From: REEB95 sp963785735 | Lineage (GTDB): Bacteria; Pseudomonadota; Alphaproteobacteria; ATCC43930; CGMCC-115725 | Assembly: GCA_963785735.1 (NCBI GenBank) | Contig: CAWAWJ010000001.1 | Location: 868,001-932,000, forward strand | DNA: 64,000 nucleotides | Direction: 5' to 3' | Part shown: positions 44,204 through 53,168 of the stretch, one piece after another | Layout of the letters: the number at the start of each line of letters is the position of its first letter | Position numbering within the stretch: position 1 is the stretch's first letter | The notes under the pieces: generated by a model | What the model was told of the DNA's origin: nothing | Databases searched by the model: none | Seen by the model: the letters and a program-made list of their open reading frames with translations, nothing else | Made by a program: the position numbers and the translations under genes

Positions 44204-46363
44204 ATGGCCGAGTTTCCGCGCAAGACCCTGAAGGATTGGGCCGGTCTGGCCGCCAAGGAGCTGGGCGGCAAGCCCGCCGACACGCTCGCCTGGCGGACGC
44301 CCGAGGGGATATCGGTCAAGCCGCTCTATACCGCGGCAGACCTCGAAAAGCTTGAAGGCCTCGGGACCCTGCCGGGCTTCCCGCCCTATACGCGCGGCGT
44401 GCGCGCCACGCTTTACGCCAACCGGCCCTGGACCATTCGGCAATATGCGGGATTTTCGACCGCCGAGGAATCAAACCGCTTCTATCGCGAGAATTTGGCC
44501 GGAGGCCAGAAGGGGCTTTCGGTCGCCTTCGATCTCGCGACCCACCGCGGCTATGACAGCGACCATCCGCGCGTCGTGGGCGACGTGGGCAAGGCCGGCG
44601 TCGCCATCGATTCGGTCGAGGACATGAAAATCCTGTTCGACGGCATACCCTTGGACCGCATGTCCGTCTCCATGACCATGAACGGCGCGGTGCTGCCGGT
44701 GCTGGCGGGGTTCATCGTCGCCGCCGAGGAGCAGGGTGTTGCGCAGGACAAGCTCTCCGGCACCATCCAGAACGACATCCTGAAAGAGTTCATGGTGCGC
44801 AACACCTATATCTACCCGCCCGGTCCCTCGATGCGCATCGTCGCCGACATCATCGAGCACACGGCGAAGCACATGCCGAAATTCAATTCGATCTCGATTT
44901 CGGGCTATCACATGCAGGAAGCCGGGGCGACGGCGGTGCAGGAGCTGGCCTTCACCCTCGCCGACGGGCTCGAATATGCGCGCGCGGCCTTGTCCAAGGG
45001 CCTCAAGATCGACGACTTCGCGCCGCGGCTTTCCTTCTTCTTCTGCATCGGCATGAATTTTTTCATGGAGGTGGCGAAGCTGCGCGCGGCGCGCCTGCTC
45101 TGGGCCAGGCTGGTGCAGGAGAAATTTAGCCCTAAGAATCCGGCGAGCCTGCAACTTCGCACCCATTGCCAGACTTCGGGCGTGAGCCTGACCGAGCAGG
45201 ACCCGCTCAACAACATCATCCGCACCACCATCGAGGCGATGGCGTCGGTGCTGGGCGGGACCCAATCGCTGCACACCAATTCCTTCGACGAGGCGATGGC
45301 GCTGCCGACGCCCGCCTCGGCGCGCATCGCGCGTAACACCCAATTGATCCTCGCCGAAGAGGCGGGCCTGACCCACGTGGTCGATCCGCTGGGCGGCAGC
45401 TATTACGTCGAAAGCCTGACCCATTCCGTGGCCTCGGCCGCGCTCGACTTGATCGAGGAGGTCGAGGCCATGGGCGGCATGACCAAGGCGGTCGAAAGCG
45501 GCTTGCCCAAGCTCAAGATCGAGGAAGCCGCCGCCCGCCGGCAAGCGCGCATCGACCGGGGCGAGGAGGTCATCGTCGGCGTCAACAAATACCGCGTCAA
45601 TCAGGGCCAGGAGACCGAGGTCGATCTGCTCAATGTGGACAATTCCAAGGTGCGGATGCAGCAGATCGCGCGACTTGAGAAGATCCGAAAGAATCGCGAC
45701 AACGCCAAGGTGAAGCAGGCGCTTGACGATCTGTCCGAATGCGCCCGGTCGGAGAAAGGCAATCTCCTCGAGCTCGCCATCAAGGCGGCGCGCGCCCGCG
45801 CCAGCGTCGGCGAGATTTCGGACGCGCTCGAACGCGTCTTCACCCGCCACCGCGCCGTCATCCGTTCGGTCTCGGGCGTCTATGGCGCGCAGAACGAAGG
45901 CGATGAAGGCTTCGCCCGGGTTCGCGAGGAGGTCGAGGCGCTTTCCCGCGAGGAAGGCCGCCGCCCGCGTCTGCTGGTGGTGAAACTGGGCCAGGATGGC
46001 CATGACCGCGGCGCCCATGTGATCGCCTCGGCCTTCGGCGATCTGGGCTTCGCCGTCGATACCGGCCCCTTGTTCCAGACGCCCGAGGAGGCGGCGAAAC
46101 AGGCGATCGAAACCAAGGTTGACGTGATCGGCGTCTCGTCCCAGGCGGCGGGGCACCGCACCTTGGTTCCCACGCTGCTCGCCGCGCTCAAATCGGGCGG
46201 TGGCGGCAATATCCTGGTGGTGTGCGGCGGCGTCATACCGCCGCAGGACTACGCTTTCCTTCAGGAGGCCGGCGTCGCCGCGATCTACGGGCCCGGCACC
46301 AATATTCCGGTGGCGGCGAGCGAGGTTCTCCACCTCATCGCCAAGAAACGCATGGCTGCCTAG
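44204..46363 (+). CDS. scpA: Methylmalonyl-CoA mutase, single chain
   Basis: I place the start at 44204 (MAEFPRKTLKDWAGLAAKEL), seven bases after ctaA. The 719-residue protein has the mutase barrel (RPWTIRQYAGFSTAEESN, LATHRGYDSDHPRVVGDVG, TMTMNGAVLPVLAGF) and the C-terminal B12 domain with GQDGHDRGAH, giving the His that binds cobalt. The residues match true methylmalonyl-CoA mutase rather than isobutyryl- or ethylmalonyl-type enzymes. It converts (R)-methylmalonyl-CoA to succinyl-CoA in propionate breakdown. Confidence 0.95.
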   Translation: MAEFPRKTLKDWAGLAAKELGGKPADTLAWRTPEGISVKPLYTAADLEKLEGLGTLPGFPPYTRGVRATLYANRPWTIRQYAGFSTAEESNRFYRENLAGGQKGLSVAFDLATHRGYDSDHPRVVGDVGKAGVAIDSVEDMKILFDGIPLDRMSVSMTMNGAVLPVLAGFIVAAEEQGVAQDKLSGTIQNDILKEFMVRNTYIYPPGPSMRIVADIIEHTAKHMPKFNSISISGYHMQEAGATAVQELAFTLADGLEYARAALSKGLKIDDFAPRLSFFFCIGMNFFMEVAKLRAARLLWARLVQEKFSPKNPASLQLRTHCQTSGVSLTEQDPLNNIIRTTIEAMASVLGGTQSLHTNSFDEAMALPTPASARIARNTQLILAEEAGLTHVVDPLGGSYYVESLTHSVASAALDLIEEVEAMGGMTKAVESGLPKLKIEEAAARRQARIDRGEEVIVGVNKYRVNQGQETEVDLLNVDNSKVRMQQIARLEKIRKNRDNAKVKQALDDLSECARSEKGNLLELAIKAARARASVGEISDALERVFTRHRAVIRSVSGVYGAQNEGDEGFARVREEVEALSREEGRRPRLLVVKLGQDGHDRGAHVIASAFGDLGFAVDTGPLFQTPEEAAKQAIETKVDVIGVSSQAAGHRTLVPTLLAALKSGGGGNILVVCGGVIPPQDYAFLQEAGVAAIYGPGTNIPVAASEVLHLIAKKRMAA

Positions 46364-46415
46364 GAGCGCACAAGGCTCGCATCGCGGCCTCCGCCGCGCT
46401 ATCTAAAGAGCCTTC

Positions 46416-47564
46416 ATGGGCATTCTCTTCTTCATCGTCTTCATCGATCTGGTCGGCTTCGGGGTGGTGATCCCGCTGCTGCCCTATTACGCGCTCGATT
46501 TCCACGCCTCGCCCTTCGCCATCACCTCGATGATGTCGTGCTATTCGCTGGGCCAGTTCTTCTCCTCGCCCTTGCTCGGCCGCCTCTCCGACCGGATCGG
46601 CCGCAAGCCGGTGATCCTGGCGAGCCTCGTTTGCTCCATCGGCTCTTATGTATGGCTGGGGTTCGCCAGCGCGTTGTGGATGCTGTTCGCGGCGCGGCTT
46701 CTGGCCGGGGCGGGGGCGGGCAACATCGCCGCGGCGCAAGCCTATGTCACCGACGTAACCCCGCCCGAGGGCCGCGCCAAGGGCATGGGCATGATCGGCG
46801 CCGCCTTGGGTTTGGGCTTTACCGTCGGGCCGGCGCTAGGCGGGCTTGCCGCCGGCGGCGGCGCGCATCTGGAATATCCCGCCTTTCTCGCGGCGGCGCT
46901 TTCCGCTTGCGCGTTTCTCCTCACCTGGCTGCGGCTCAAGGAAAGCCTGATCCGCGCCGAACGCCCCGACATCGTCGCCGGGCGGATATCCGCCGCCAAA
47001 TCGGCCTGGCGCCGGCCGCGGCTGCGCCTTTTGATCCTGGTGGTGTTCGTCGCCATCTGCGCCTTCGCTGGCATGGAAACAACCTTCGCGCTTTGGGCGC
47101 ATGAAGGCTTCGGCTGGGGGCCGACCCAGATCGGCTGGATCTTCTTCTATGTCGGCGTGCTGCTGGTGGCGATCCAGGGCGGGCTAATCGGAAGGCTGAC
47201 CAAGATTTTCGGCGAGGACAAGCTGTTCATCGCCGGCGCCGCGATCATCGCCGCGGGGCTGATCGCCATTCCCTTCGCCACCGTTCTCTGGGGTGTGCTC
47301 TCGGCCACGGCGTTGCTCGCCATCGGCATGGGTCTGCTCAGTCCTTCGATGAACAGCCTGGTTTCGCAAGAAGCAGGCGCGGAGGAACGCGGCAACATAT
47401 TGGGCCTGTCGCAATCGGCGCAAAGCCTGGCGCGCATCGTCGGCCCGGCGGTGGCGGGCCTCGCCTATGGCGAGCTCGGCCGCGACGCGCCCTATGTATT
47501 GAGCGCGCTGGTCATGGCCGGGGTGGCGTGGTTTTCGCTGCGCCTGTTGCGGGGGCGGGAATGA
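46416..47564 (+). CDS. MFS transporter, TCR/Tet-type drug exporter-like
   Basis: The 382-residue, twelve-helix protein shows the MFS loop motif GRLSDRIGRKPV and an early VIDLVGFGVVIPLLP-like helix, as in tetracycline-type antiporters. The substrate is unknown. Its stop overlaps the start of the following ABC transporter (ATGA), which implies cotranslation and perhaps a shared export role. Confidence 0.85.
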   Translation: MGILFFIVFIDLVGFGVVIPLLPYYALDFHASPFAITSMMSCYSLGQFFSSPLLGRLSDRIGRKPVILASLVCSIGSYVWLGFASALWMLFAARLLAGAGAGNIAAAQAYVTDVTPPEGRAKGMGMIGAALGLGFTVGPALGGLAAGGGAHLEYPAFLAAALSACAFLLTWLRLKESLIRAERPDIVAGRISAAKSAWRRPRLRLLILVVFVAICAFAGMETTFALWAHEGFGWGPTQIGWIFFYVGVLLVAIQGGLIGRLTKIFGEDKLFIAGAAIIAAGLIAIPFATVLWGVLSATALLAIGMGLLSPSMNSLVSQEAGAEERGNILGLSQSAQSLARIVGPAVAGLAYGELGRDAPYVLSALVMAGVAWFSLRLLRGRE

Positions 47565-49414
47565 AAGGCATCCGTCCGCCGGGCTCGCTCAGCAACAAGG
47601 CCTCGGAAGTGGGCATCCGTTCGGAATTGCGGGCGGTGTCATCCGTGCTGCCCTATCTCTGGCCGCGCGAGGAACGCGGCTTGCGGCTGCGCGTTCTGCT
47701 GGCAATCGCCTGCCTGATCCTGGCCAAGGGCGTCACCGTCGCCGTGCCGCTCCTTTACAAGGGCGCGGTCGACAAGCTCGCGCCGGGCGCGGGCGCGCTG
47801 GTGGTGGTGCCGACCATGCTGATCGTGGCCTATGGCGGCGCGCGGCTGGGAGCGCAGCTCTTCAACGAGCTGCGGGATTCGGTCTTCGCCAAGGTCGAGC
47901 AGCGCGCCATCCGCAACATCGCGCTTACCACCTTCCGTCATCTCCATGGGCTCTCCTTGCGCTTTCATTTGGAGCGCCAGACCGGCGGCCTGTCCCGCGC
48001 GATCGAGCGCGGCGTGCGCGGCATGGAATTCCTGCTCTCCTATCTGCTGTTCAGTCTGGTGCCCACCGTGTTCGAAATCCTGCTGGTCTGCGGCATTCTG
48101 TGGGGCTTCTTCGAGGCCAGCCTGGCGATCGCGATCCTGGTTACCGTGGTGGTCTATGTCGCCTTCACCTTCGCCATCACCGATTGGCGCATCAAGTTCC
48201 GCCGCGAGATGAACGAGCGCGACAGCGAGGCCAACACCAAGGCGATCGACAGCCTGCTCAATTTCGAGACGGTGAAATACTTCGCCAACGAAGAGCATGA
48301 GGCGCGGCGCTTCGATGTGGCGCTCCAGGGCTATGAGCGCGCCGCGGTGAAAAGCCAGACCACGCTGTCGATGCTCAATATCGGCCAGGGCGTCATTATT
48401 TCCATCGGGTTGGTCGGCGTGATGTGGCTCGCGGCGCAAGGCGTGGCGCAGGGCCGCATGACCGTCGGCTCTTTCGTGCTGGTCAATACCTATCTGGTGC
48501 AGCTCTACACGCCGTTGAACACGCTCGGCATGGTCTATCGCAATATCAAACAATCGCTGACCGATCTCGAATCCATGATCCGGCTTTTGGGCGTGACCGC
48601 CGAGGTGACCGACAAGCCGGACGCGCCCGCCTTGGCCGCCAGCAAGGGCGAGGTCGTGTTCGACCGCGTCTCCTTCGCCTATGATCCGCGCCGGCCGATC
48701 TTGGAGAACGTCTCCTTCCGCCTCCAGCCCGGCGGCACGCTGGCCATTGTCGGGCCCTCGGGCGCGGGCAAGTCGACCATCGCGCGGCTCTTGTTCCGTT
48801 TCTACGACGTCGGCCAGGGCGCGATCCGCATCGACGGCCAGGATATCCGCGACGTGACCCAGTCGAGCCTGCGCCGCGCCATCGGCGTGGTGCCGCAGGA
48901 CACCGTCCTGTTCAATGATTCAATTTATTACAACATCAGCTACGGCAGGCCCGGAGCATCTCGCGCGGAGGTCGAACACGCCGCCAATCTCGCCCGCATC
49001 CATGATTTCGTTTCGGCTTTGCCCGACGGCTATAAGAGCCAGGTCGGCGAGCGCGGCCTGAAGCTCTCCGGCGGCGAAAAGCAGCGCGTCGCCATCGCCC
49101 GGGTGATCCTCAAGGGTCCGCGCATTCTGGTGTTTGACGAAGCGACCTCGGCGCTCGACACCAAGACCGAGCGCGAAATCCAGGCGAGCCTTGAGGAAGT
49201 CTCGGCGCACCGCACCACGCTGATCGTCGCTCACCGGCTTTCGACCGTGATTCACGCCGACGAAATCCTGGTGCTCGACCAGGGCCGCGTGGTCGAGCGC
49301 GGCGACCATGCCGGGCTGCTCGCCAAGAACGGGGTCTATGCCGCCATGTGGCAGCGCCAGCAGGAGGCCGAGCGCGCCGCCCAGCTCGCCGCCGTCGCCG
49401 AAGTGGCGGAATAG
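47561..49414 (+). CDS. ABC transporter, Atm1/HMT1-type half transporter
   Basis: The start at 47561 overlaps the MFS stop. The 617-residue half transporter has six membrane helices followed by an ATPase: Walker A GPSGAGKST, signature LSGGEKQRVAIAR, Walker B ILVFDEATSAL and the H-loop IVAHRLST. The membrane part (LNFETVKYFANEEHE) is that of Atm1-like proteins, which export glutathione-linked sulfur or metal conjugates. Novosphingobium Atm1 helps in heavy-metal tolerance; here the role is inferred. Confidence 0.9.
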   Translation: MKGIRPPGSLSNKASEVGIRSELRAVSSVLPYLWPREERGLRLRVLLAIACLILAKGVTVAVPLLYKGAVDKLAPGAGALVVVPTMLIVAYGGARLGAQLFNELRDSVFAKVEQRAIRNIALTTFRHLHGLSLRFHLERQTGGLSRAIERGVRGMEFLLSYLLFSLVPTVFEILLVCGILWGFFEASLAIAILVTVVVYVAFTFAITDWRIKFRREMNERDSEANTKAIDSLLNFETVKYFANEEHEARRFDVALQGYERAAVKSQTTLSMLNIGQGVIISIGLVGVMWLAAQGVAQGRMTVGSFVLVNTYLVQLYTPLNTLGMVYRNIKQSLTDLESMIRLLGVTAEVTDKPDAPALAASKGEVVFDRVSFAYDPRRPILENVSFRLQPGGTLAIVGPSGAGKSTIARLLFRFYDVGQGAIRIDGQDIRDVTQSSLRRAIGVVPQDTVLFNDSIYYNISYGRPGASRAEVEHAANLARIHDFVSALPDGYKSQVGERGLKLSGGEKQRVAIARVILKGPRILVFDEATSALDTKTEREIQASLEEVSAHRTTLIVAHRLSTVIHADEILVLDQGRVVERGDHAGLLAKNGVYAAMWQRQQEAERAAQLAAVAEVAE

Positions 49415-49475
49415 GCCAGCCTTCATACACAGGCCGGATGCTGTATAATAAGCGGATAGGCGGGAAGAGCGTGCC

Positions 49476-49742
49476 ATGAGCGATGCCGTCGATGCCCTGA
49501 TCCTCGATCTCCTCGAATTCGTGGCGAATGCCGAGCGCGGCTATGCCGAGGTGATGGAAGCTTGGCGCACCTCCTGCCCCCGGCTTCCGGTTTGGGAGGA
49601 TGCGGTCGATCGCGGCCTGATCGCGCGGGCGAATGCGAAGGGGCGATCCATTGTCACGGTCACGCAAGCCGGCCTCGCGTTGCTTTATTCGCGGCGGCGG
49701 CTGTCTCGCGATTCCGGAGAGGCCGCCGAGGTGGCGGAATAG
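49476..49742 (+). CDS. Hypothetical protein, 88 residues
   Basis: Small soluble protein with an N-terminal helix (ALILDLLEFVANAERGYAE) and a winged-helix-like end (DRGLIARANAKGRSIVTVTQ), which could be a DNA-binding wing. A good -10 box (TATAAT) lies upstream. Not recognised as a named family. The same end EVAE* occurs in the ABC transporter just upstream, probably by chance. Confidence 0.6.
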   Translation: MSDAVDALILDLLEFVANAERGYAEVMEAWRTSCPRLPVWEDAVDRGLIARANAKGRSIVTVTQAGLALLYSRRRLSRDSGEAAEVAE

Positions 49743-49800
49743 GCCGGTTTGCGCGCCCCGGCTTGACGGCCAATGCCGCTTGCCGTAGAAATCCGGCCTT

Positions 49801-49825
49801 CCGCGGGGCTTGTCCCCGCCTTTTC
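49801..49825 (+). terminator. Rho-independent terminator before rpmB
   Basis: GCGGGG, a five-base loop and CCCCGC, followed by CTTTTCT, between the hypothetical gene and rpmB. Confidence 0.7.
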
Positions 49826-49842
49826 TATCCAAGGATTGTCCT

Positions 49843-50145
49843 ATGTCGCGACGGTGCGATATCACCGGCAAGGGCGTGTTGGTCGGCAACAATGTGAGCC
49901 ACGCCAACAACAAGACCAAACGCCGCTTTCTGCCCAATCTCCAGGTCACCTCGATGCTGTCCGACGCGCTCGGCCAGGCGGTGCGCCTGAAGCTGTCGGC
50001 CAGCGCCATCCGCACCATCGAGATCAATGGCGGTCTCGACGCCTATCTGCTTTCCGTCTCCGATGGGCGCCTGCCCACCGAAGCGCGCCGCCTCAAGCGC
50101 CGCATCGTCAAGGCGCAGGCGCGCAAGGACGCGGCAACCGCCTGA
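49843..50145 (+). CDS. rpmB: Ribosomal protein bL28
   Basis: The start at 49843 (MSRRCDITGKGVLVGNNVSHANN) follows AAGGATTG. The 100-residue protein has the L28 pattern including KTKRRFLPNLQ and SASAIRTIEINGG with the basic C-terminal helix. Part of the large ribosomal subunit. Confidence 0.96.
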   Translation: MSRRCDITGKGVLVGNNVSHANNKTKRRFLPNLQVTSMLSDALGQAVRLKLSASAIRTIEINGGLDAYLLSVSDGRLPTEARRLKRRIVKAQARKDAATA

Positions 50146-50194
50146 CCCCGCTCCGCCGGCCGGCCGGCGCGCGCGCCCGAAGTGGGTTGCAGTC

Positions 50195-50258
50195 GCGGGG
50201 CGGGTCCACCATTATCCCGCCTGCTTTTGCCCAGAAGGCGGCTTAAAAAAACAGGGAG
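50195..50258 (+). promoter_or_regulatory. metK leader with mutually exclusive hairpins
   Basis: GGCGGG at 50199 can pair with CCCGCC at 50216, or CCGCC at 50217 can pair with GGCGG at 50237, which is just before the metK ribosome-binding site (CAGGGAGC). This switch-like layout resembles translational riboswitches, and SAM-sensing leaders are common on metK. It matches no SAM riboswitch consensus I know, so this is only a candidate. Confidence 0.3.
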
Positions 50259-50266
50259 CTTCGACC

Positions 50267-51433
50267 GTGAGTCTGCGCGATTACGTTTTCACCAGCGAAT
50301 CCGTTTCCGAGGGACATCCGGACAAGGTGTCCGACCGCATCTCCGACGCCGTGGTCGATGCATTCCTCACCGCCGATCCGATGTCGCGCGTCGCCTGCGA
50401 GACGCTGTGCACGACGAACCGGGTGGTGATGGCGGGCGAAGTTCGCGGACCCAAATCCGTCACCAAGGAAAAGCTGATCGAGATCGCGCGCGCGGCCATC
50501 AAGGACATCGGCTACGAGCAGGAAGGCTTCCATTGGAAGAAGGCGCATGTCGAGTGCATCGTCCATGAGCAATCCGCCGATATCGCCCAGGGCGTCGACA
50601 GCGCCGGCAACAAGGACGAAGGCGCGGGCGACCAGGGCATCATGTTCGGCTATGCCTGCACCGAGACGCCGGAGTTGATGCCGGCGCCGCTCTATTACGC
50701 TCACGCCATCTTGAAATCGATGGCCGAGGCGCGCCATTCCGGCGCGACGCCCGATTTCGGCCCCGACGCCAAGAGCCAGATCACGCTCGAATACAGGAAC
50801 GGCAAGCCGGTGCGCGCCACCTCCGTGGTTGTGTCGACCCAGCATAGCGAAAAGGTCGACCAGGACCAGGTGCGCGAAATCGTGCGCCCACATGTGCTCG
50901 AAGTGCTGCCCAAGGGCTGGATGTGCGGCGAGGAGCATTTCTACGTGAACCCGACCGGGCGCTTCGTCATCGGCGGGCCGGACGGCGATTGCGGCCTGAC
51001 CGGCCGCAAGATCATCGTCGACACCTATGGCGGCGCCGCGCCGCATGGCGGCGGCGCCTTCTCGGGCAAGGACCCGACGAAGGTCGACCGTTCGGCGGCC
51101 TATGCCGCGCGCTATCTCGCCAAGAACGTGGTGGCGGCGGGATTGGCCGAGCGCTGCACCATCCAGCTCTCCTACGCCATCGGCGTGGCCAAGCCCTTGT
51201 CGGTCTATATCGACACCGCCGGCACCGGCAAGGTGAGCGAGGACAAGCTCGCCAAGGTGCTGCAGGAGATGATGGATCTTTCTCCGCGCGGCATCCGCAC
51301 CCATCTGAAGCTCAACCGGCCGATCTATGCGCGCACCTCGTCCTACGGCCATTTCGGCCGCCCGCCGGACGCCGATGGCGGCTTCTCCTGGGAGAAGACC
51401 GATCTCGCCGACCAGCTCAAGCGCGCGTTCTAA
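50267..51433 (+). CDS. metK: S-adenosylmethionine synthase
   Basis: The GTG at 50267 follows a GGGAG Shine-Dalgarno and starts the family sequence SLRDYVFTSESVSEGHPDK. The 388-residue enzyme has all hallmark motifs: GAGDQGIMFGYA, the ATP and K+ sites, and GGGAFSGKDPTKVDRS. It makes SAM from methionine and ATP. Twenty bases separate it from ahcY, which recycles the product. Confidence 0.97.
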   Translation: MSLRDYVFTSESVSEGHPDKVSDRISDAVVDAFLTADPMSRVACETLCTTNRVVMAGEVRGPKSVTKEKLIEIARAAIKDIGYEQEGFHWKKAHVECIVHEQSADIAQGVDSAGNKDEGAGDQGIMFGYACTETPELMPAPLYYAHAILKSMAEARHSGATPDFGPDAKSQITLEYRNGKPVRATSVVVSTQHSEKVDQDQVREIVRPHVLEVLPKGWMCGEEHFYVNPTGRFVIGGPDGDCGLTGRKIIVDTYGGAAPHGGGAFSGKDPTKVDRSAAYAARYLAKNVVAAGLAERCTIQLSYAIGVAKPLSVYIDTAGTGKVSEDKLAKVLQEMMDLSPRGIRTHLKLNRPIYARTSSYGHFGRPPDADGGFSWEKTDLADQLKRAF

Positions 51434-51452
51434 TTCCAAGGATTTTCAATTC

Positions 51453-52847
51453 ATGACCGCCGACTACAAAGTCAAAGACATGGCGCTTGCCGATTTCGGC
51501 CGGCGCGAAATCGCCATCGCCGAGATCGAAATGCCGGGATTGATGGCGACGCGCGCCGAATACGGCAAGAAGAAGCCGTTGAAGGGCGCGCGCATCGCGG
51601 GCTCCTTGCACATGACCATCCAGACGGCGGTGCTGATCGAGACCCTCAAGGAATTGGGCGCCGATATCCGCTGGGCGTCGTGCAACATCTATTCGACCCA
51701 GGATCACGCCGCCGCCGCGATCGCGGCGGCGGGCATTCCGGTCTTCGCCTATAAGGGCGAATCGCTGGTCGAATACTGGGACTACACCCACAAGATTTTC
51801 GAATGGGCCGATGGCGGCGCGCCCAACATGATTCTGGACGATGGCGGCGACGCGACATTGCTGGTGCATCTCGGCATGCAGGCCGAGAAGGACGCGAAAG
51901 TCCTGGCCAAGCCCGGCAGCGAAGAGGAAGAGGTCCTATTCGCCGCGATCAAGGCGCGTCTCAAGTCGAAGCCCGGCTTTTATTCCAAGCTGGGCGCGTC
52001 GATCAAGGGCGTGTCCGAGGAAACCACCACCGGCGTCCATCGCCTCTATCTCATGGAAAAGGAAGGCCGGCTGCTCTTCCCCGCCATCAACGTGAACGAC
52101 AGCGTCACCAAGTCGAAATTCGACAATCTCTATGGCTGCCGCGAAAGCCTGGTCGACGGCATCCGCCGCGCCACCGACGTGATGATGGCCGGCAAGGTCG
52201 CGGTGGTGGCCGGTTTCGGCGACGTCGGCAAGGGCTCGGCCGCGAGCTTGCGCAACGCCGGCGCGCGTGTGCTGGTGACCGAGATCGATCCGATCTGCGC
52301 CTTGCAGGCGGCTATGGAAGGCTATCAGGTGGTGACCATGGACGAGGCGGCGGCGTCGGCCGACATCTTCGTCACCGCCACCGGAAACATTGACGTCATC
52401 ACCATCGACCATATGCGCAAGATGAAAGACCGCGCCATCGTCTGCAACATTGGGCACTTTGATAATGAAATCCAAGTCGCCGCGTTGAAGAATCTCAAAT
52501 GGCACAACGTCAAGCCGCAGGTCGACGAGATCGAATTCGCCGACGGCAAGCGGATATTGCTGCTGGCCGAGGGGAGGCTCGTCAATCTCGGCTGCGCCAT
52601 GGGCCATCCGAGCTTCGTCATGAGCGCCTCCTTCACCAACCAGACGCTGGCCCAGATCGAGCTTTGGACCAACCAGGGCAAGTACCAGAAGAAGGTCTAT
52701 ACCCTGCCGAAACACCTCGACGAGAAGGTGGCGGCGTTGCATCTGGCCAAGGTCGGCGCCCATCTGACCAAGCTTTCGCCCAAGCAGTCGGAATATCTCG
52801 GCATCAAGGAAGCCGGGCCGTTCAAGGCCGATACCTACAGGTACTAG
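51453..52847 (+). CDS. ahcY: S-adenosylhomocysteine hydrolase
   Basis: The start at 51453 (MTADYKVKDMALADFG) follows AAGGATT. The 464-residue NAD-dependent enzyme shows SLHMTIQTAVLIETL, WASCNIYSTQDHAAAA, the NAD-binding VVAGFGDVGKGSA and the C-terminal KADTYRY. It cleaves S-adenosylhomocysteine to adenosine and homocysteine in the methyl cycle, cotranscribed with metK. Confidence 0.97.
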   Translation: MTADYKVKDMALADFGRREIAIAEIEMPGLMATRAEYGKKKPLKGARIAGSLHMTIQTAVLIETLKELGADIRWASCNIYSTQDHAAAAIAAAGIPVFAYKGESLVEYWDYTHKIFEWADGGAPNMILDDGGDATLLVHLGMQAEKDAKVLAKPGSEEEEVLFAAIKARLKSKPGFYSKLGASIKGVSEETTTGVHRLYLMEKEGRLLFPAINVNDSVTKSKFDNLYGCRESLVDGIRRATDVMMAGKVAVVAGFGDVGKGSAASLRNAGARVLVTEIDPICALQAAMEGYQVVTMDEAAASADIFVTATGNIDVITIDHMRKMKDRAIVCNIGHFDNEIQVAALKNLKWHNVKPQVDEIEFADGKRILLLAEGRLVNLGCAMGHPSFVMSASFTNQTLAQIELWTNQGKYQKKVYTLPKHLDEKVAALHLAKVGAHLTKLSPKQSEYLGIKEAGPFKADTYRY

Positions 52848-52903
52848 GCGATCCGCGACGAGGCGACCGGCCGGCGCCGCTTGTCGCGGCGCGGTATTAC
52901 GCA

Positions 52904-52917
52904 TTGATCTAGCTCAA
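52904..52917. promoter_or_regulatory. FNR/FixK-type box of the cyd operon
   Basis: TTGATCTAGCTCAA departs by one base from the consensus half-site TTGAT-N4-ATCAA. It is centred about 55 bases before a TATAAT at 52963-52968, which fits a class I activator site, in front of cydPABX. Low-oxygen induction of cytochrome bd is expected. Confidence 0.75.
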
Positions 52918-53009
52918 TGAGCGCGCGGGCCACGACTCGTTAGGCTCCATTCCCGGCCGTGTTATAATCGCCGCGGGCGTTTTTCCATGGGCCGGCCGCG
53001 GGGGAATTC

Positions 53010-53168
53010 ATGCGTTTCCGCACCGAGATTGCCGCCGCTCTCGCCGCCAAGACGCTGGCGCTCGTGTTCCTCTATGCGCTGTTCTTTTCGCCCTCCCACC
53101 AGCCGCCGGTCGGCGGCCCATCGGTCGCGGCGCATCTCGCCGGAGAGACGCCCGGAGACATGCGATGA
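53010..53168 (+). CDS. cydP: Cytochrome bd oxidase small subunit CydP
   Basis: The 52-residue product reads MRFRTEIAAALAAKTLALVFL and YALFFSPSHQPP: a basic start, one membrane helix and FFSP, which is the CydP (putative small subunit) pattern. Its stop overlaps the cydA start (ATGA). These small subunits precede cydAB in many proteobacteria. Confidence 0.82.
   Translation: MRFRTEIAAALAAKTLALVFLYALFFSPSHQPPVGGPSVAAHLAGETPGDMR

Noticed and set aside
44471..46333. 620-codon minus-strand open frame
   Set aside because: It lies fully antisense to methylmalonyl-CoA mutase; such frames are common in high-GC DNA and it lacks any domain.
50146..50266. Known SAM-I, SAM-II or SAM/SAH riboswitch upstream of metK
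   Set aside because: The conserved cores of these families are not present; only a possible two-state hairpin remains.
50243..51439. 398-codon minus-strand frame over metK
   Set aside because: Antisense shadow of a clear MetK.
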